Source: Oegoconia quadripuncta (taxonomy: Eukaryota; Arthropoda; Insecta; Lepidoptera; Autostichidae). From it: DNA of 64,000 nucleotides. The notes under the pieces were generated by a model. It made no database searches and had not been told where the DNA came from. It saw only the letters and a program-made list of their open reading frames with translations. This document shows positions 22,330 through 35,900 of this stretch, one piece after another. The DNA is taken from contig OX438750.1 of assembly GCA_949316235.1 (NCBI GenBank), forward strand, positions 14,448,865 to 14,512,864, read 5' to 3'. Positions within the stretch are counted from its first letter, which is position 1, and every line of letters starts with the position of its first letter. A program made the translations under genes and the position numbers.

Positions 22330-22705
22330 TGATTACTTTCTACGTATAACGACCTGGCATTGCCTTAAAAAAATCTGACAATGGATACCTAGGTAACCAT
22401 AACTGAAACACGTGTGAATAGGCACTTACCTGAATTAAATATTTTTACTGTCTGTAATTTTGTATCGATTTGTTGTTGCCATAAGACTTACACTTGTGTG
22501 TTTTAGAGTAAGCTACAAATAGCAATCTAGTTAAGTATTCATAACGTAATGGAAAATATCTATAACTATCTAACTTTAACGGTATTGTCATCTACATTGT
22601 TGATCAATTACAGTACGTCAAATTACCGAGCGAGCTGTGAGCCTTCTAATCATACTTTGAACGTAATCAACGAAATACGGTCTATATATTATACGGTCGG
22701 TATAC
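22330..22705. other. no gene recognised
   Basis: AT-rich sequence between two transposable elements. A 60-codon open frame at 22549-22731 has no recognisable features. Confidence 0.4.
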
Positions 22706-23169
22706 TTGCAAATATTGAAAGGGACAACTAACGAACGAACTTTGCAAATTAAATAAAAGCTTGTAAAAAGTGCGATGACGACATAGCCAAAGAAATAAGT
22801 AAGCTGAAGCGACAGACCAGGGGCTCTACTTTCTAACGAAAATAGCTTCGGATGGCCGTAACTTCGAACTTTTTCTTCTGGAAAGATCCTTTATTTGCAT
22901 AACCTCAGACGTTCCTTGCGTTCCGTACTAACTTATGATGTCCAACTATATTACAACAAAATTAAAATAATGACGATTGGTCTATAATTGACACAGCAAA
23001 CTGCGAAAGAAAAAGTTCGAAGTTACAGCCGTCCGAAGTTATTTTCGTTAGAGAGTAGACGCTGGTCTGTCGCTTCAGCTTACTTATTTCTTTGACTATG
23101 TCGTCATCGTTCTTTTTACAAGCTTTTATTTAATTTGCAAAGTTCGTTTGTCCCTTTCAAAATTTGCAA
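22706..23169. mobile_element. foldback/MITE with arms of about 150 bp
   Basis: TTGCAAATATTGAAAGGGAC on the left matches the inverted right end TTGCAAATTTTGAAAGGGAC. The arms continue through TTAAATAAAAGCTTGTAAAA, AAGTAAGCTGAAGCGACAGA and AACTTCGAACTTTTTC. About 460 bp, no coding capacity. Confidence 0.75.
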
Positions 23170-23202
23170 TAAAATTAGAACCATCTCCTGTTTATATAAG
23201 GA

Positions 23203-23465
23203 GCTAAAATTTTGCATACTCCTTCAGTTCAAATGACAACACTTTTATATGGTAGACGTGAACTGATACTGCAGCCAGGATCGGCTCATTACGAGGGGTA
23301 CTCCTTAACCGTATTTAGCACGGATACTAAATTTTGCATACACTGATAGTTTAGATCATGATTTCGCGTTGACCTGATGCTGTAGTCAGAATTGTCTCCC
23401 CAAAAGGATTCTCCTCTATGGTTAATAGCACGAATACGAAATTTTGCATACACGGTTAGACTTGA
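23203..23465. repeat. imperfect tandem repeat carrying ATTTTGCATAC boxes, upstream of GST copy 2
   Basis: Three boxes AAATTTTGCATAC at about 23203, 23326 and 23436 begin units of about 123 and 110 bases that share parts such as TGAACTGATACTGCAG / TGACCTGATGCTGTAG and TAGCACGGATAC / TAGCACGAATAC. ATTTTGCAT resembles the octamer bound by POU factors. It lies 520-780 bases before the GST start codon. A regulatory role is only inferred. Confidence 0.5.
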
Positions 23466-23983
23466 ATAATATTATGTGATAATCATGATGGAGTATTTTA
23501 AAGTATTTTTAATGTAGAACTTATTTAGATGTTTTCGTAGATCTCAAAGCCTAGGCATTGAGTCAACGTATACATATACTCACCCGTAGAATTAAGTTTA
23601 TAAGAAAAACTAATATTCTGGGCGGTGTGCGGGCAGCGAAATGCCCTTGAGGTTAATGTAGTAAATTAGTATACGGACTTAAGTATAAGTTTGCCCAGAG
23701 AGATCCGCTTGACCCTTCTTTGTTTATAAGAAAAATGCAAAATAAATGCAACTGCAAAGTAACACGGGTGTTTTGTATTATGTTTGGTGGGGCACATATT
23801 GTGTATTTAGAAGCGTGTCGGCGTAGGTACTTTGGCTTCATTTTCGGTCTAAAGTAGAGCGCTTCTTATGTTGGTTCTTTCTATTATCTGTGTTCAAAAA
23901 ATCATCATTTCCTTGCTCCCTGTCGACATGACTATGGAACATACATATAGTTATCTCGATATTTTATTTTGTTAAACAGAACA

Positions 23984-26900
23984 ATGCCGAAAGTTGTGTT
24001 CTCCTACTTCAACGTGAAGGCTCTGGGAGAAGGCCCCAGGCTGCTGCTGGCGTACGGAGGTCAGGAGTTCGAAGACAAGCGTATCGACTTCGAACAATGG
24101 CAGGAGCATAAAGCTAGTGAGTACTAATTATAATGAACAGACGGAATGTCTATTTCTCGCTGCGATTTCGATACTTTCAGATGTAATACTGAAGCTTTCT
24201 TTCAATTTCCTAGGACTCTGAACTCAACAATTCGTGAACTACGTTGTTGGTCAATGTTTTTGAGTTACTATGTCATCTTGTCTTTGATTTACTCGCCCAA
24301 ACATAATGGTTACCGTGAGTAATAGTGCCAATCGTAAGACTGGTAAAAACGCTTGAAAGCTCGGAAATTATGACAGCCGAGACCAGGATCTCGATTCTCG
24401 CGCACTCGACTTTTCAGTGTCGAGAGACATTGGCATGTCTATCTCTTTCACATTTATATGCAAGTGCAAAAGCGTCAAACCTATTGATGTCTGTCTATTC
24501 ATAAGTAAAATGTTGATTGCGCGAGAATCAGGGTCCAAATCTTTTCTTCCATGCATTATTCTAAGATCTTCTGCATGCAAAAAAAGAAAGACAACAGTGG
24601 TCACACCGTCATCTTTATCTCAGATGTATGTGCATCCACAAGGTCATATGAAGTCAATCATACGGACACACCTCTATATTGTTATTGAAAGTGGAAACAG
24701 TTGGCACCACACGCGAACGGTTATCTCCTGAGTTGGTAACAGTAAGGCTTTATTGTTTCGAACTGATAACGCTGAAGAGGCACTCAAGTTCCAAACAAGG
24801 CCAGTGATATAGGATAGTGACAAGCCTTTATGTAAGAATTGATAAAATCGTTAATAATAACGTCACGGTCTTTATTATTTTGGTGGTGTGATGTTTTATT
24901 GGATATCTATCGATAACCAATACACGTACAGTCAGTTTCTCAATTAATGACTGTATGTGTATTGGTGGTACAGCTACCATCGTACAAGAAGGTCATTTTA
25001 GAGACCTGCGACTGTCATAGCTTGTAAAGGCATTACGTTACCACGGTGTAGCAATTTAGTTATTAATTATTTGGAGCCCATGCTGTCCCACTGCTGCTGC
25101 TGTTCCCTCCTCTCCACGCCTCTGTCCCGGGCTTCCTATCCCTTGTTTGCTAAAGAAGAATCCAGGAGATATACCTACATTATACCCAAAGAGTTTAACG
25201 AAAATCTATAATGGGTGGATGGTGGTGGTGATGTTTATACCTGGGAGCAATAAAGTAGGAAGTCATTTAACAAGACAATAAAAAAAATGTTTATTAACCA
25301 GTCAAAGAACATCATATATCATAGACAGTTTTTATAAGCCGTTCCGATACCGCCTCCAGTCGGATCCCATGCTAGGAATGAACCTCTGAGTACGGATTGT
25401 ACAGCTGCTAATAAGTTGGGTCGGAACCGATTTATCAAATAAATACATACTCTAGTAAGTAATCATTCTATGGTCAATAACTGCCATCACTACTACAACA
25501 ACTACCAGCAGCACATCATATATATCCAGAATAAATCTTGAATCACTGCCACTTATCACTTTATATGGGATTCGTATTGAATACATGCAATCTGTGAAAA
25601 ACCTTGGCATATGTTTTGACAGCACTTTATCCTGGATACTTCAGGTTGCTGAAGTCAGCCGGAAGGTATTGGCTCTCTTCGACGTCTGCGTAATTTTCTC
25701 CCCACTGCCACCAAAGTTGCACTTGTACAATCTCTCCTTTTACCTATCCTTGATTATTCTGACACTTGCTACCCAGACTTAACGGTTGAACTGCTTAATA
25801 AAATTGAACGTCTCCAAAGTCTCTCCATTAGATTTATATTTGGGCTCCGAAAATACGATCACATCTCGGAGTACAGAAGTCAGCTCAAGTGGCTTCCAAT
25901 TCGCCGTCGTAAAGACCACAACGTTTCACTTCTGTATTCAATATTTTTAGATCCTCGGACCCCCATTTATCTAAAGGAACAGTTCCAATATCTTTCCGCT
26001 ACTCACACTCGCCCCTCTTCGTTCTTGTACTGTTACTGTACGTTCCTCCTAACTTGACAAAGTATTACGGTCAATCCTTTAGGTTGCAAGCTATTCGGCT
26101 ATGGAACTCACTACCTGATTCAGTTAGACGTGCTCAGTCACTGAAGGTTTTCAAGGCTCAAGTGAAGGAGTTGTATCTAGCCCTCTTGCTCCTCTATCTA
26201 TCCTCTTTCAAATGCCTTCTCATGATTTTCGCTTCGTTTACGGAGTCCATACTCGCATTAATTATTGTGTGCTTAGTTACGTACTTATTATTCTATTTAT
26301 TTAGTATAAATTTAAATATAGGTAGATATTATATTTATTATTTTTTATATATATTATGTATTAGGTATGTATTCAATTAACGTATGTATTTATATGGGTA
26401 ATTTATTTATTTTATTAAAATTAGTTTATCGCACACGCTACCTACCTATCATGTGCGTGATAAGGCCGCCAAATTGTACTGTCCCTTATATTTATTATGT
26501 TTCTTATTGTTGTACAATAAAGAATATTTCAGCAATACTTGGCTTACGAGTGTTCGTTATTTTTATGCGAATGTTGAACTTCATTGTTCAGTGATTGATT
26601 GGATCAGGTGAATGGAGCTTGTTTTGTGGAAGTGGATTTAATAGCAAGAACCGGATGTTGGAGTGAATGTTATGTCAACCAATGATAGCCTACCCGAAAG
26701 TACGCGGTCACCATGACGATTTATGTGAATGAAGTCTATGATTGGTATTTATCTAATCTAACTAATGGGTAATAGCTGAAAATCAATGTTTTGCTCTCTG
26801 AGCAATTATACGTAGCACACACATACTAGTGTATCCTGATGTTACTTTTATGGATTGTTATAAAATGTGTTTATCCAATTGCTTTGGAACTTATGGTATG

Positions 26901-29900
26901 TGTGTAACTGGGGATACGAATAAACAATTTATCTATCTAATATTATATAGTTTGGATGTTTGTATGTATGTTGCTCAATCACGGCGAAAAAAATAAAATA
27001 AAAATAAATACTTTGCACATACACACAGCGCCATCTTGTTCCACACTAAGCAATTAGGCTTGTATTAAGGATCAGGTTGTTGATAATTTTTTTCGTAAAT
27101 AAATACATATATAAATGAAAAACTTTCATAACTCGAGAACGCATGTCTGTATTCATCATACAAACATAAATGCCCCTAGCGGGAATCGAACCCGCGACGT
27201 TTTGGTATAGCAGTCAGAGTTTTTAACCACTACACCAAACCGGTCGTCAATGGATGAACAGATTTGGATGAAATATGCCTATACATGTGGAACATGCCCT
27301 GGATAGGATATTTTTTATCCCGATAGTGTCTAATCTAAGTAATGTTAGAAATGCGAAAGTTTGGATGTTTGTTTGTTTATTTGTTACCCAATCACGGCGA
27401 AACGGACGAACAGATTGGATGACATTTGGTAACTATATTGGAGAAAAACCCTGGACTAAAACGTAGGATATTTTTTATCACGATAAAGTGAGTAGTTCCC
27501 GCGGGATAAACAAATTAAACATATCCGCGATAAAGTAATTCCACGCAGGCGAAGCCACGGGCGAAAAGTAAGTATTGTTGTAGTAATCAAAATAACTTTT
27601 ATAATCCTGATATGAGCCTAACGTATGGTAATCCGAGTCGCGACCGTGATCCGGGGCAAAGAGGATATAACACTAATCCGGGGTAAATGTTCTTGTAACG
27701 GGGTAAATGTTCTTGTGACGGGGTAAATGTTCTTGTATCGGGGTAAATGTTTTTGTAACTGGGTAAATGGGCGGTAGTATTTGGTTTGACTTGTGGTAGG
27801 GTATTTTTGAAGACTCAAAAATTTTGCTAGCTGCCTCTCACATTTTAGTACCGCTGAGCAGTATGACAGCAGTGTGAAGAGCTGAGAAACTAGAGAATAA
27901 TAAATAAATTATAAATAAATATCCTTAGACATACACACAGCGCCATCTAGTTCCACATTAAGCAACTACAACCTTGTGTTGTGGATACCAGATGGTTGAT
28001 ATACTACATAAATACATTTTTTTGTAAATAAATACTTATTATAAATGAAAATATCCATAACTCGGGTACACATGTCCGTATTCATCACACAAACATATGC
28101 CCCTAGCGGGATTCGAACCCGCAACCTTTTGGTATAATGGTCAGAGTTGCTAACCACTACACCAAACAGGTCGTCAGAGAACAGATCACTAAATTGAATA
28201 CCTACCTACACAGCATGTAAAACTAAAAAAAAACAAAACATACAAAGACCTAATGGTGAACCTCCTCCTTTTTAAAGTCGGTTAAAAAAGTAAGAATTAC
28301 AACACTATTGTCAACACACAAAGATATTCTGCGATACTCAGCTACGTATTAAAAAATATGACTGATCTACTATCAAACTAATATTATAAGCGAAAGTTGT
28401 TTATGTGTGTTTGTTACCTCATCACACGTAAACTGGTGGACGAACGGACGGACAAGATATTTATAAAAAAAAAAGTTCTAGTTCATGAACTGCCTTACAC
28501 GTCCCCACTGTTGGGGCACAGACCCTTCTCACTGGAAGAGTGAGAGATAGAATTATGGGGTCATAATTCACCACGCGGACCCAGTGAGGATTGGTGGCTT
28601 TGTGACAGACTAGTGGCCACGTGATAGTCAGTGTTTTAAGCCACCCGACTTAGCTTAATGCTTGAGTTCAATTGAAAAAAACCCGGGACCGACTATTTAA
28701 CGTGCCCTCCATAGCACGTAAACACTCGTATTAAAATGCCACTAGAAGTTACCCATCCAAGGACTGACCACGCCAGACATTGCCTTAACTTCCGTAATCG
28801 AAAACGCTAGTACTTCACGTAATTATGGTTACTTATGGACGACGACCTGTTTGGTGTAGTACTGACCGCTATACCGAAAGGTCGCGGGTTCAAATCCCGC
28901 CACGGGCATAATGTTTGTATGATGAATACAGACATGTTTTCCCGGGTTATGGATGTTTTTCATTTATATATGTATTTATTTACAAAAAAAATGTATTTGT
29001 GTAGTTCTACCATCTGGGATCCATAACACAAGCCTAGATGCTTACTGTGGACCTAGATGCTTACTGTGGACCTAGATGGCGCTGTGTGTATATGTAAAGA
29101 TATTTATATTTATTTATTTATTTATGGATGTCCTCAAAATAACTCCTGATTCCATTAGTCAAGGAATATGCTATCGACTGTACTATTTCATTGGCTAATA
29201 ACAACATGAGTTGAATTAGAGCCATATTTTTGATAGTTTATCAAGCGTTTCTGTTTTTATCATTTAACAGTGTGTTTTTTTCCGATTACGTCACAGTCGC
29301 ACAGGGCTAAAAATAAGCGTGTTGCTAGTCTCATACTTACGCCGGCCGCTATCCTGACTACTCTCTGAGGTTAAGTGACAAAAGCCCAAAATTGTAAACG
29401 TCTTTAATCTAGAACCCTCAAGCAACTTATTGAGAAGATTGGCTATCTTATTTCAAGCAGCTAGAACACAACTATTATCTATTTTATGCTATGATTATTC
29501 TACACTGTTCATGTTGCCGAGTCCAACATTGAGTCGTCTCGTTGGGAAGGTTTGGTAAAGCTGACCTCGACGCTAACCGCTGCTGAAAACCCGTCCACCC
29601 GCTGTTATTCATTATCACTACTTGGAAGGTGTGCTTACGTGCCCACATGGCGCACGGGAGTCACCGCAAAGATTGGCTACGTTAGCCATCTTCGAACGCA
29701 CCAGCGCCAAACCGACTGGGAATCGGAAACATCATCATCTTCTTCTTATTTTTGAGGATGGCAACCAGTCAACCTCACTGTCGAGGGACATTACTGCCAG
29801 TTTCGAGTGAAAAATTTTATTTCTCTTATTTGTTCAGTTTATAAGTCAGTCTCAGTCAAAACAAGTAATTCGTCGTATACTTGGCGTATACAGAGTCTAG

Positions 29901-32900
29901 CCACGTTCAAGTCATTCTTCAGTAAAGTGGCAGAATGCTTTACAAAAGATTTTGGTGGCTTCTTGTGGGAACCCGAAAGCTCCGTTACGCACTTTAATTT
30001 ACACTTCCTTTCACTTGTACACCAACAATAACGTTTGCTGCACAATATTCTGCCATTATTAAGCTTCAAAAGTTAGAATGCACAAATTATAAGAATTATA
30101 AAGAAAAAAAAACTTCACTCGCCGAGATCCCGCCAAAAAGCCATCATCACCTTCATTCTTCACTAACATGCTTGAACAATACAGGATTGTATGAATTTGA
30201 ATTCGTGTAATTCCCATTAACTGGTGACGCCACTCTTGATTACGATAAACTTTCCATAGGAAACCTAGTCGCTTCGATAAAAAAAATCGATTACCATTCG
30301 TAAACTATTCAGAAACCACCTTTAGTATAAAAGTCCAACAATTTTGACCGCGTTCAACGTCGCGCAGTCCGAATTGTCGGCCAAGAGAGTCTCACTGACC
30401 TGCTGGATCCCCTGGCGTTGCGAAGAGACGTCGCATCCCTCTGCATTCTCTATCGCATATTTCATGGGGAGTGTTCTGAAGAACTGTTCGAGCTAATACC
30501 CGCTGCTCAATTTAACCGATACACTTCTCGCCGAAAATTAAATTTCCATCCCCACACACACACACAAGTCTACCACTGTACGTTTCTAAAGAGAAAGTTC
30601 TTACCACGTACGACCACCCTGTGGAACGGACTCCCGGCAGCGGTATTCCCGAACGAGTACGACATTGGAACCTTCAAGAAACGAGCCTACACCTTCCTCA
30701 AAGGTCGGCAACGCATCTGTGACCCTTTTGGTGTTGCGGGTGTCCATGGGCGGCGGTGATTGTTTTCCATCAGGTGACCCGCATGCTCGTTTGCCGCCCT
30801 CTCATATAAAAAAAAAATTTTCGGCTAATTCGGTTATTGTTCCTAATGGAAAGTTGATCGTAATCAGGAGCGTAGTCACCAGTAAATGGGAGTTACAAGA
30901 ATGTAATTTCATCCTGTATATCTCATTACTATGCCGTGTTGGTTGACCATGACAAAAATGATAATATTATCACTTGTTATTCAATGAATTTGTGAAATCT
31001 TGTGTAAACTTTATCTTAGATAAGTGGTTATCATGCCTCCTATAGGTGTTTTATCAATTTGCCTGTATCAAATAATCTTGCAAACTGAAGGTTGTGAATT
31101 CAAACCCGCGTGAATAAAAAAAACACGGTAAATAAGACAATGTCTAGATGTATTTGTGGTAACTAATGTAGTAGGCACTTAACGCAATGAAAATGTGTGA
31201 TGTTTGATTTAGATCAATGTGTCTTATGCCCATAGTACAGTCGGCCAGATTACTTAGGTAGTACTGTCAGTAGTACTGTAGTAGTATTGACGATCGATTG
31301 GTGTAGTGGAGAGTGACCCTATCAGCGAAACCAACGGTTGCGGGTTCGAATCCCGCGAGTGGTAAATGTTTGTGTGATGAATACGAACATTTATTCCCGA
31401 GTCTTGGATGTTTATATAAATATTTATGTATGTTTATCCGTTATCTAGTATCCATAGCACAAGCTTTGCTTAGTTTGGGACTGGATGATTGGTGTAAGTG
31501 TCCGAAATATTATATTATTATTATATATTATATTATTATAATATATTATATTATTATATTATATAAGTATCTACCATCTCTAAAAATTCTGAATTTGAAA
31601 ATTAACCCTTTGAATTAGGATAGTCTCTGTATCATTATGAAATGCAGTTAAGTACTGAAAAGGAAGGTTGATATATGAAAAAAATGGAAATATAAATGAA
31701 GTATTTAAATAATAATATTAGTATTAAAAACCAAAAACCGTTGCATACGCCATGTTGTAATTTTTAACATAAAATGTATCCCGTGACACTGTGGTGATTA
31801 AGACGAATCGAAGGCTACAGGAGATAACACAGAAATCCGCATACCCTTCTTTCTGAGGCAGTCGAGTAAAAAGGAACTAAAAAGACTAGCTATTCTATTT
31901 CTATTCTATAAAATTCGTCAAACCATTTTATAGAATGCTTGGAAACAGGCTCCATTTGGCGGGCGCCATCTTGGATTTTTTCTCATAAAACTGGGAATCA
32001 AGATGAATCTAACGACATCTTACACTTCAGAATCGGTCAAAATTTTTTAGCTCACTAGAGGTGACATATAATATAAAGAAATATAAACATATACCGGCAA
32101 AATATTATGCTCTTTTGCTGCAGGCTTACTCATCCAAGTAACTACCATTAATTCTCACAAATACACACACGGACTGTAATCACATTGTCATTGCAGTGTG
32201 AAAAGGCCTTCAGATAGTCAAATATCAATTCGCAGAAGTTGGAGCAGGACAAACAGACTGGTATTGTACATTATGTGGCAATTTGTGAATTCGTTTCGGC
32301 AAGTCACAATTACGCGTAACTCCCGCCAAGGCCGTTATATTATTGAATTCTATGTATGACTGTTTGTATCTAGGTCCCTAGATTGGCGCATTGGAAGACT
32401 CCCCCGTCTTCCAGATATAACAATTTGTAACAGTTTATTTTAAGCATGCCGCGACTAATTTTTGAATTGGCAAAACGATGACTTCCTCTCTTATACTGAA
32501 TTCGGGTGTAATGTATTGTGTATCCGCGTCCAAGGATAAACGCAATGATGTTTTTACTGGGTGTTCTTTATACTATATAAATGCATATACCTTATAGATT
32601 GATCACACCTTAGGGATCGATCAATAAATAAAAACATGTATGTATGAGTGCCATATGGTTTGTTTCGATAACAATAATATTTGTCTTATTGAACATTATT
32701 GAACCAAGAAGGTAAACATAATGTAGTTGCATCGTAGGCAGATAGTTAAATTAACCATTCAATTGAAGGCCTATGGTCTGCATTATGCATTATTATTTTG
32801 TATTGTCTTTGTGATTTAGTTAGTTAATAGTCTATTTGATTCTTACCTTTGATAACCCGCTGGCACCCCCCAGCCTTGTGAATTGAATCATTGGGTATCA

Positions 32901-35900
32901 AGAAGTTAAGTATTGAAACTGTTTACCTGTGTGCATGCTGTGTTCACATTCAGTAGGATACATTCAGTTAATTATGTCGTAATGTTGGGTAAGACTGAAA
33001 GTATTTTGAATTGTGTCCAGTTTTGTGAACCGTATTAAAAAAAAAATATAGGATAGTACGCTGCCCAGAGGAGAGCGCCACGCAAACTATGACCAATAAA
33101 TATGAGACCAAATGTTTATTTCCAAAACCAGCTGGTTGTTGGAGCCTTTTGTTAGACATAAAAATGTCTGTTCCAGATGACTATAACGTTTACATTTCCG
33201 TTTAGTAACTTTCTAGTTTTGCATGCCATGCTCTAACAATAAAATAATTTTAAAGTCTCCTTTTGTAATATAAAAAACTTGATTGTTCCTCAAACAGGAG
33301 AGGCAGCCTAAACTCCTTTAATGCGGAATAAGTCCAAATGTCAATCTTTCGTCATTAGATTAACGAGAAGGTTATGATTCTTCATTTCTCCAGTAAAATT
33401 AAACTACGAGTACAGAGGAATTTCTGCAATTTCTGTCATTCTTCAATTGATTCGGAATTTGTCCGACGATTTATACGAAGTGAAAAGAGCGTCGGTGGCT
33501 CAGCGGTTAAGACGCGGTCTCCCAAATTTGGGAGGATCGGGTTCGATTCCCAGGCAGGCCATGTACCAACGAGTTTTTAAATTTAATTGAATTACTTACG
33601 TGCATTTATCCTACTGCTCTTAAAACGGTGATGGAAAACATCGTGAGGAAACCTGCATGCCTGAGAAATAAAAATTCAAAGGCATGTGAAGTCCCCAACC
33701 CTTATTGGGCCAGCGTGGTGGACTATGGCCCATACTCCCTCATTATACGAGGGAAGGCCTATATCCCTGCAGTGGGATGTTTACTGGCTGATGATGATAC
33801 AGTGAAATCGATGCGAGAACTCAGCCAATCGTCAGATAAAATGTTGAAAACTATATTACCGTTATGCAATAAAGTGTATTTGTATTGTATTGTATTTGGC
33901 TACGATGGAACTACATTATGTTTACCTTCTTGGTTCAATAATGTTCAATAAGGTAGTGAATTACCGTACCGGTAAAGTTGCGCTTCATGATCTCATACAT
34001 TTTAAATTTTACATTGTTTAAAGTGTTAGTAATAGGAAATCTTTGGCTTAAGTCATATAGTATGTTGTATGTACCTAATTGGTAATCATACAAGATAATA
34101 GTCTTCTGTCGGTACTATACACTGTTGGTGACAGTTCAGTAAATAATAATAGATTATTTTATGATGATTGAGCTGTGTGTTTTCCGACACGTAAAACTAT
34201 TTGAACAAACCCGAGACGGTGGGTGGGTTCTAACCAAAAACATCTATTGGCTACATGTTTCATGCGATGGGTACACTCCTTGTATATTTCGAGGAGTTAG
34301 ATATTATTTCAAAACTACCCAAACGATATCACTGACCCCATTTGGCATAAAGTAATGACATGTTGTTGGCATGACTTTGTGATGATAGCCCTAATTTTCC
34401 AATTCCAGGCACACCATTCGGTCAGATGCCGGTGATTGAGATAGACGGGAAACAATATGCGCAGAGTTTCGCCATCAGCCGGTACCTGGGACGCAAGTAC
34501 GGGCTCGGGGGCGAGGACGCCGAGCAAGACCTAGAAATCGACCAGAACGTCGACTTCTTGAACGACGTGCGAGCCAGTGAGTACCGCTTAAGGTTATGCC
34601 CAGCTGGACGAGACCCATTGAACTTACAACTGGTACTTAGTTGTCCCACTTGTCCCATTGCTTTTAATTTTTTTTTATTCACAACAGGTGAACAACATGC
34701 GACCTCAATCACACCTGATGTTAAGTGAAGATGAGGCCGAAGGTGGTAGCGTACTCACCCGGAAACCCCATCTCTTTTGGGGGACTGGCTATCTCATCTC
34801 TGACAACCGGAACACAACAATGCTATTAACATTGCTGTTTGGCGGCAGATTTAGATAAAATGGTGGTAGCTAGCCAGGCTGACATTTAATATGCCCTACC
34901 ACCAACCAAACCGAGTACTAAATATGTACCCCGCTGGGGATTGAACCCGCGACCTCCGAAACGTAAACCCAATGTTGTTTACATTGATCCACGGAGGGGG
35001 TTATTTATGCCTGTTGTTTTTATACCTTATATTTGGTAGTACTATATTAATTCTGTACTTTGATAATGTGTCCTGGAACGTCAACGTCGTTTATACCGGA
35101 AGAGTTATTTTATCGTAAGGAAAAAAAATAGGGCATATTAGGTCAGTGATATAGAAGTTATTGGCATAGGTAGTTTAATGTTTTTTACAAATTCATCTTC
35201 GACGCACGCTGCGGCCGGATATTGATATGCGACTGGCTTCATTTGTAGGGTTCCTATCATGCGAAATTGATTTGGTACTCATATTTTCTCGCAAGTTTTC
35301 TTATTTATTTAATTTTATATTGTAATTATGTGGAATAGGACAAACGTGGTCGTCAAATCACACAAAGCTTTATTCGATGGTGGTTTTGTAAAAAAAAAGA
35401 AAATTATCTACGTCTGCCAATACCTTCTATTTCACTTACCTAATATTCCCTAATTTATTTCCTTACGGTAAAAATAATCATATATCAGTATAAAGTTCTT
35501 ACATAATGTCTCATAACACATAACTTTAATAAGGGGTTGTCATGGCCTATTTCACATTATTTAAAACCAAAAAATATATACCATGATGACTCTTCAAAAC
35601 TAATTGGCTCAATGTATTTGCGAATCGAAGGTCGCGGGTTCGATCCCCAGCGTGGTGCGTTTTCTGTACTCAGTTTGGTTGGTGGTAGGACATTTTAAAT
35701 GTCAGCCTAGCTACCACCATCTTATCTAAGTCTGCCGCCAAACAGCAATAGCATTGTTGTGTTCCAGTTTCAGAGATAAGAAAGCTAACAAGATGGAGTT
35801 TCCGGATCAGTACGCTTCCACCTTCGGTCTCATCTTCACTTAACATCAGATGCGATTGAAGTCAAGTCGTAACCCGTTGTGCAAACAAAACTATGAAATA

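Noticed and set aside
27681..27770. Regular short repeat that might suggest a CRISPR array.
   Set aside because: Units are head-to-tail with no spacers, in a eukaryotic intron; it is a minisatellite.
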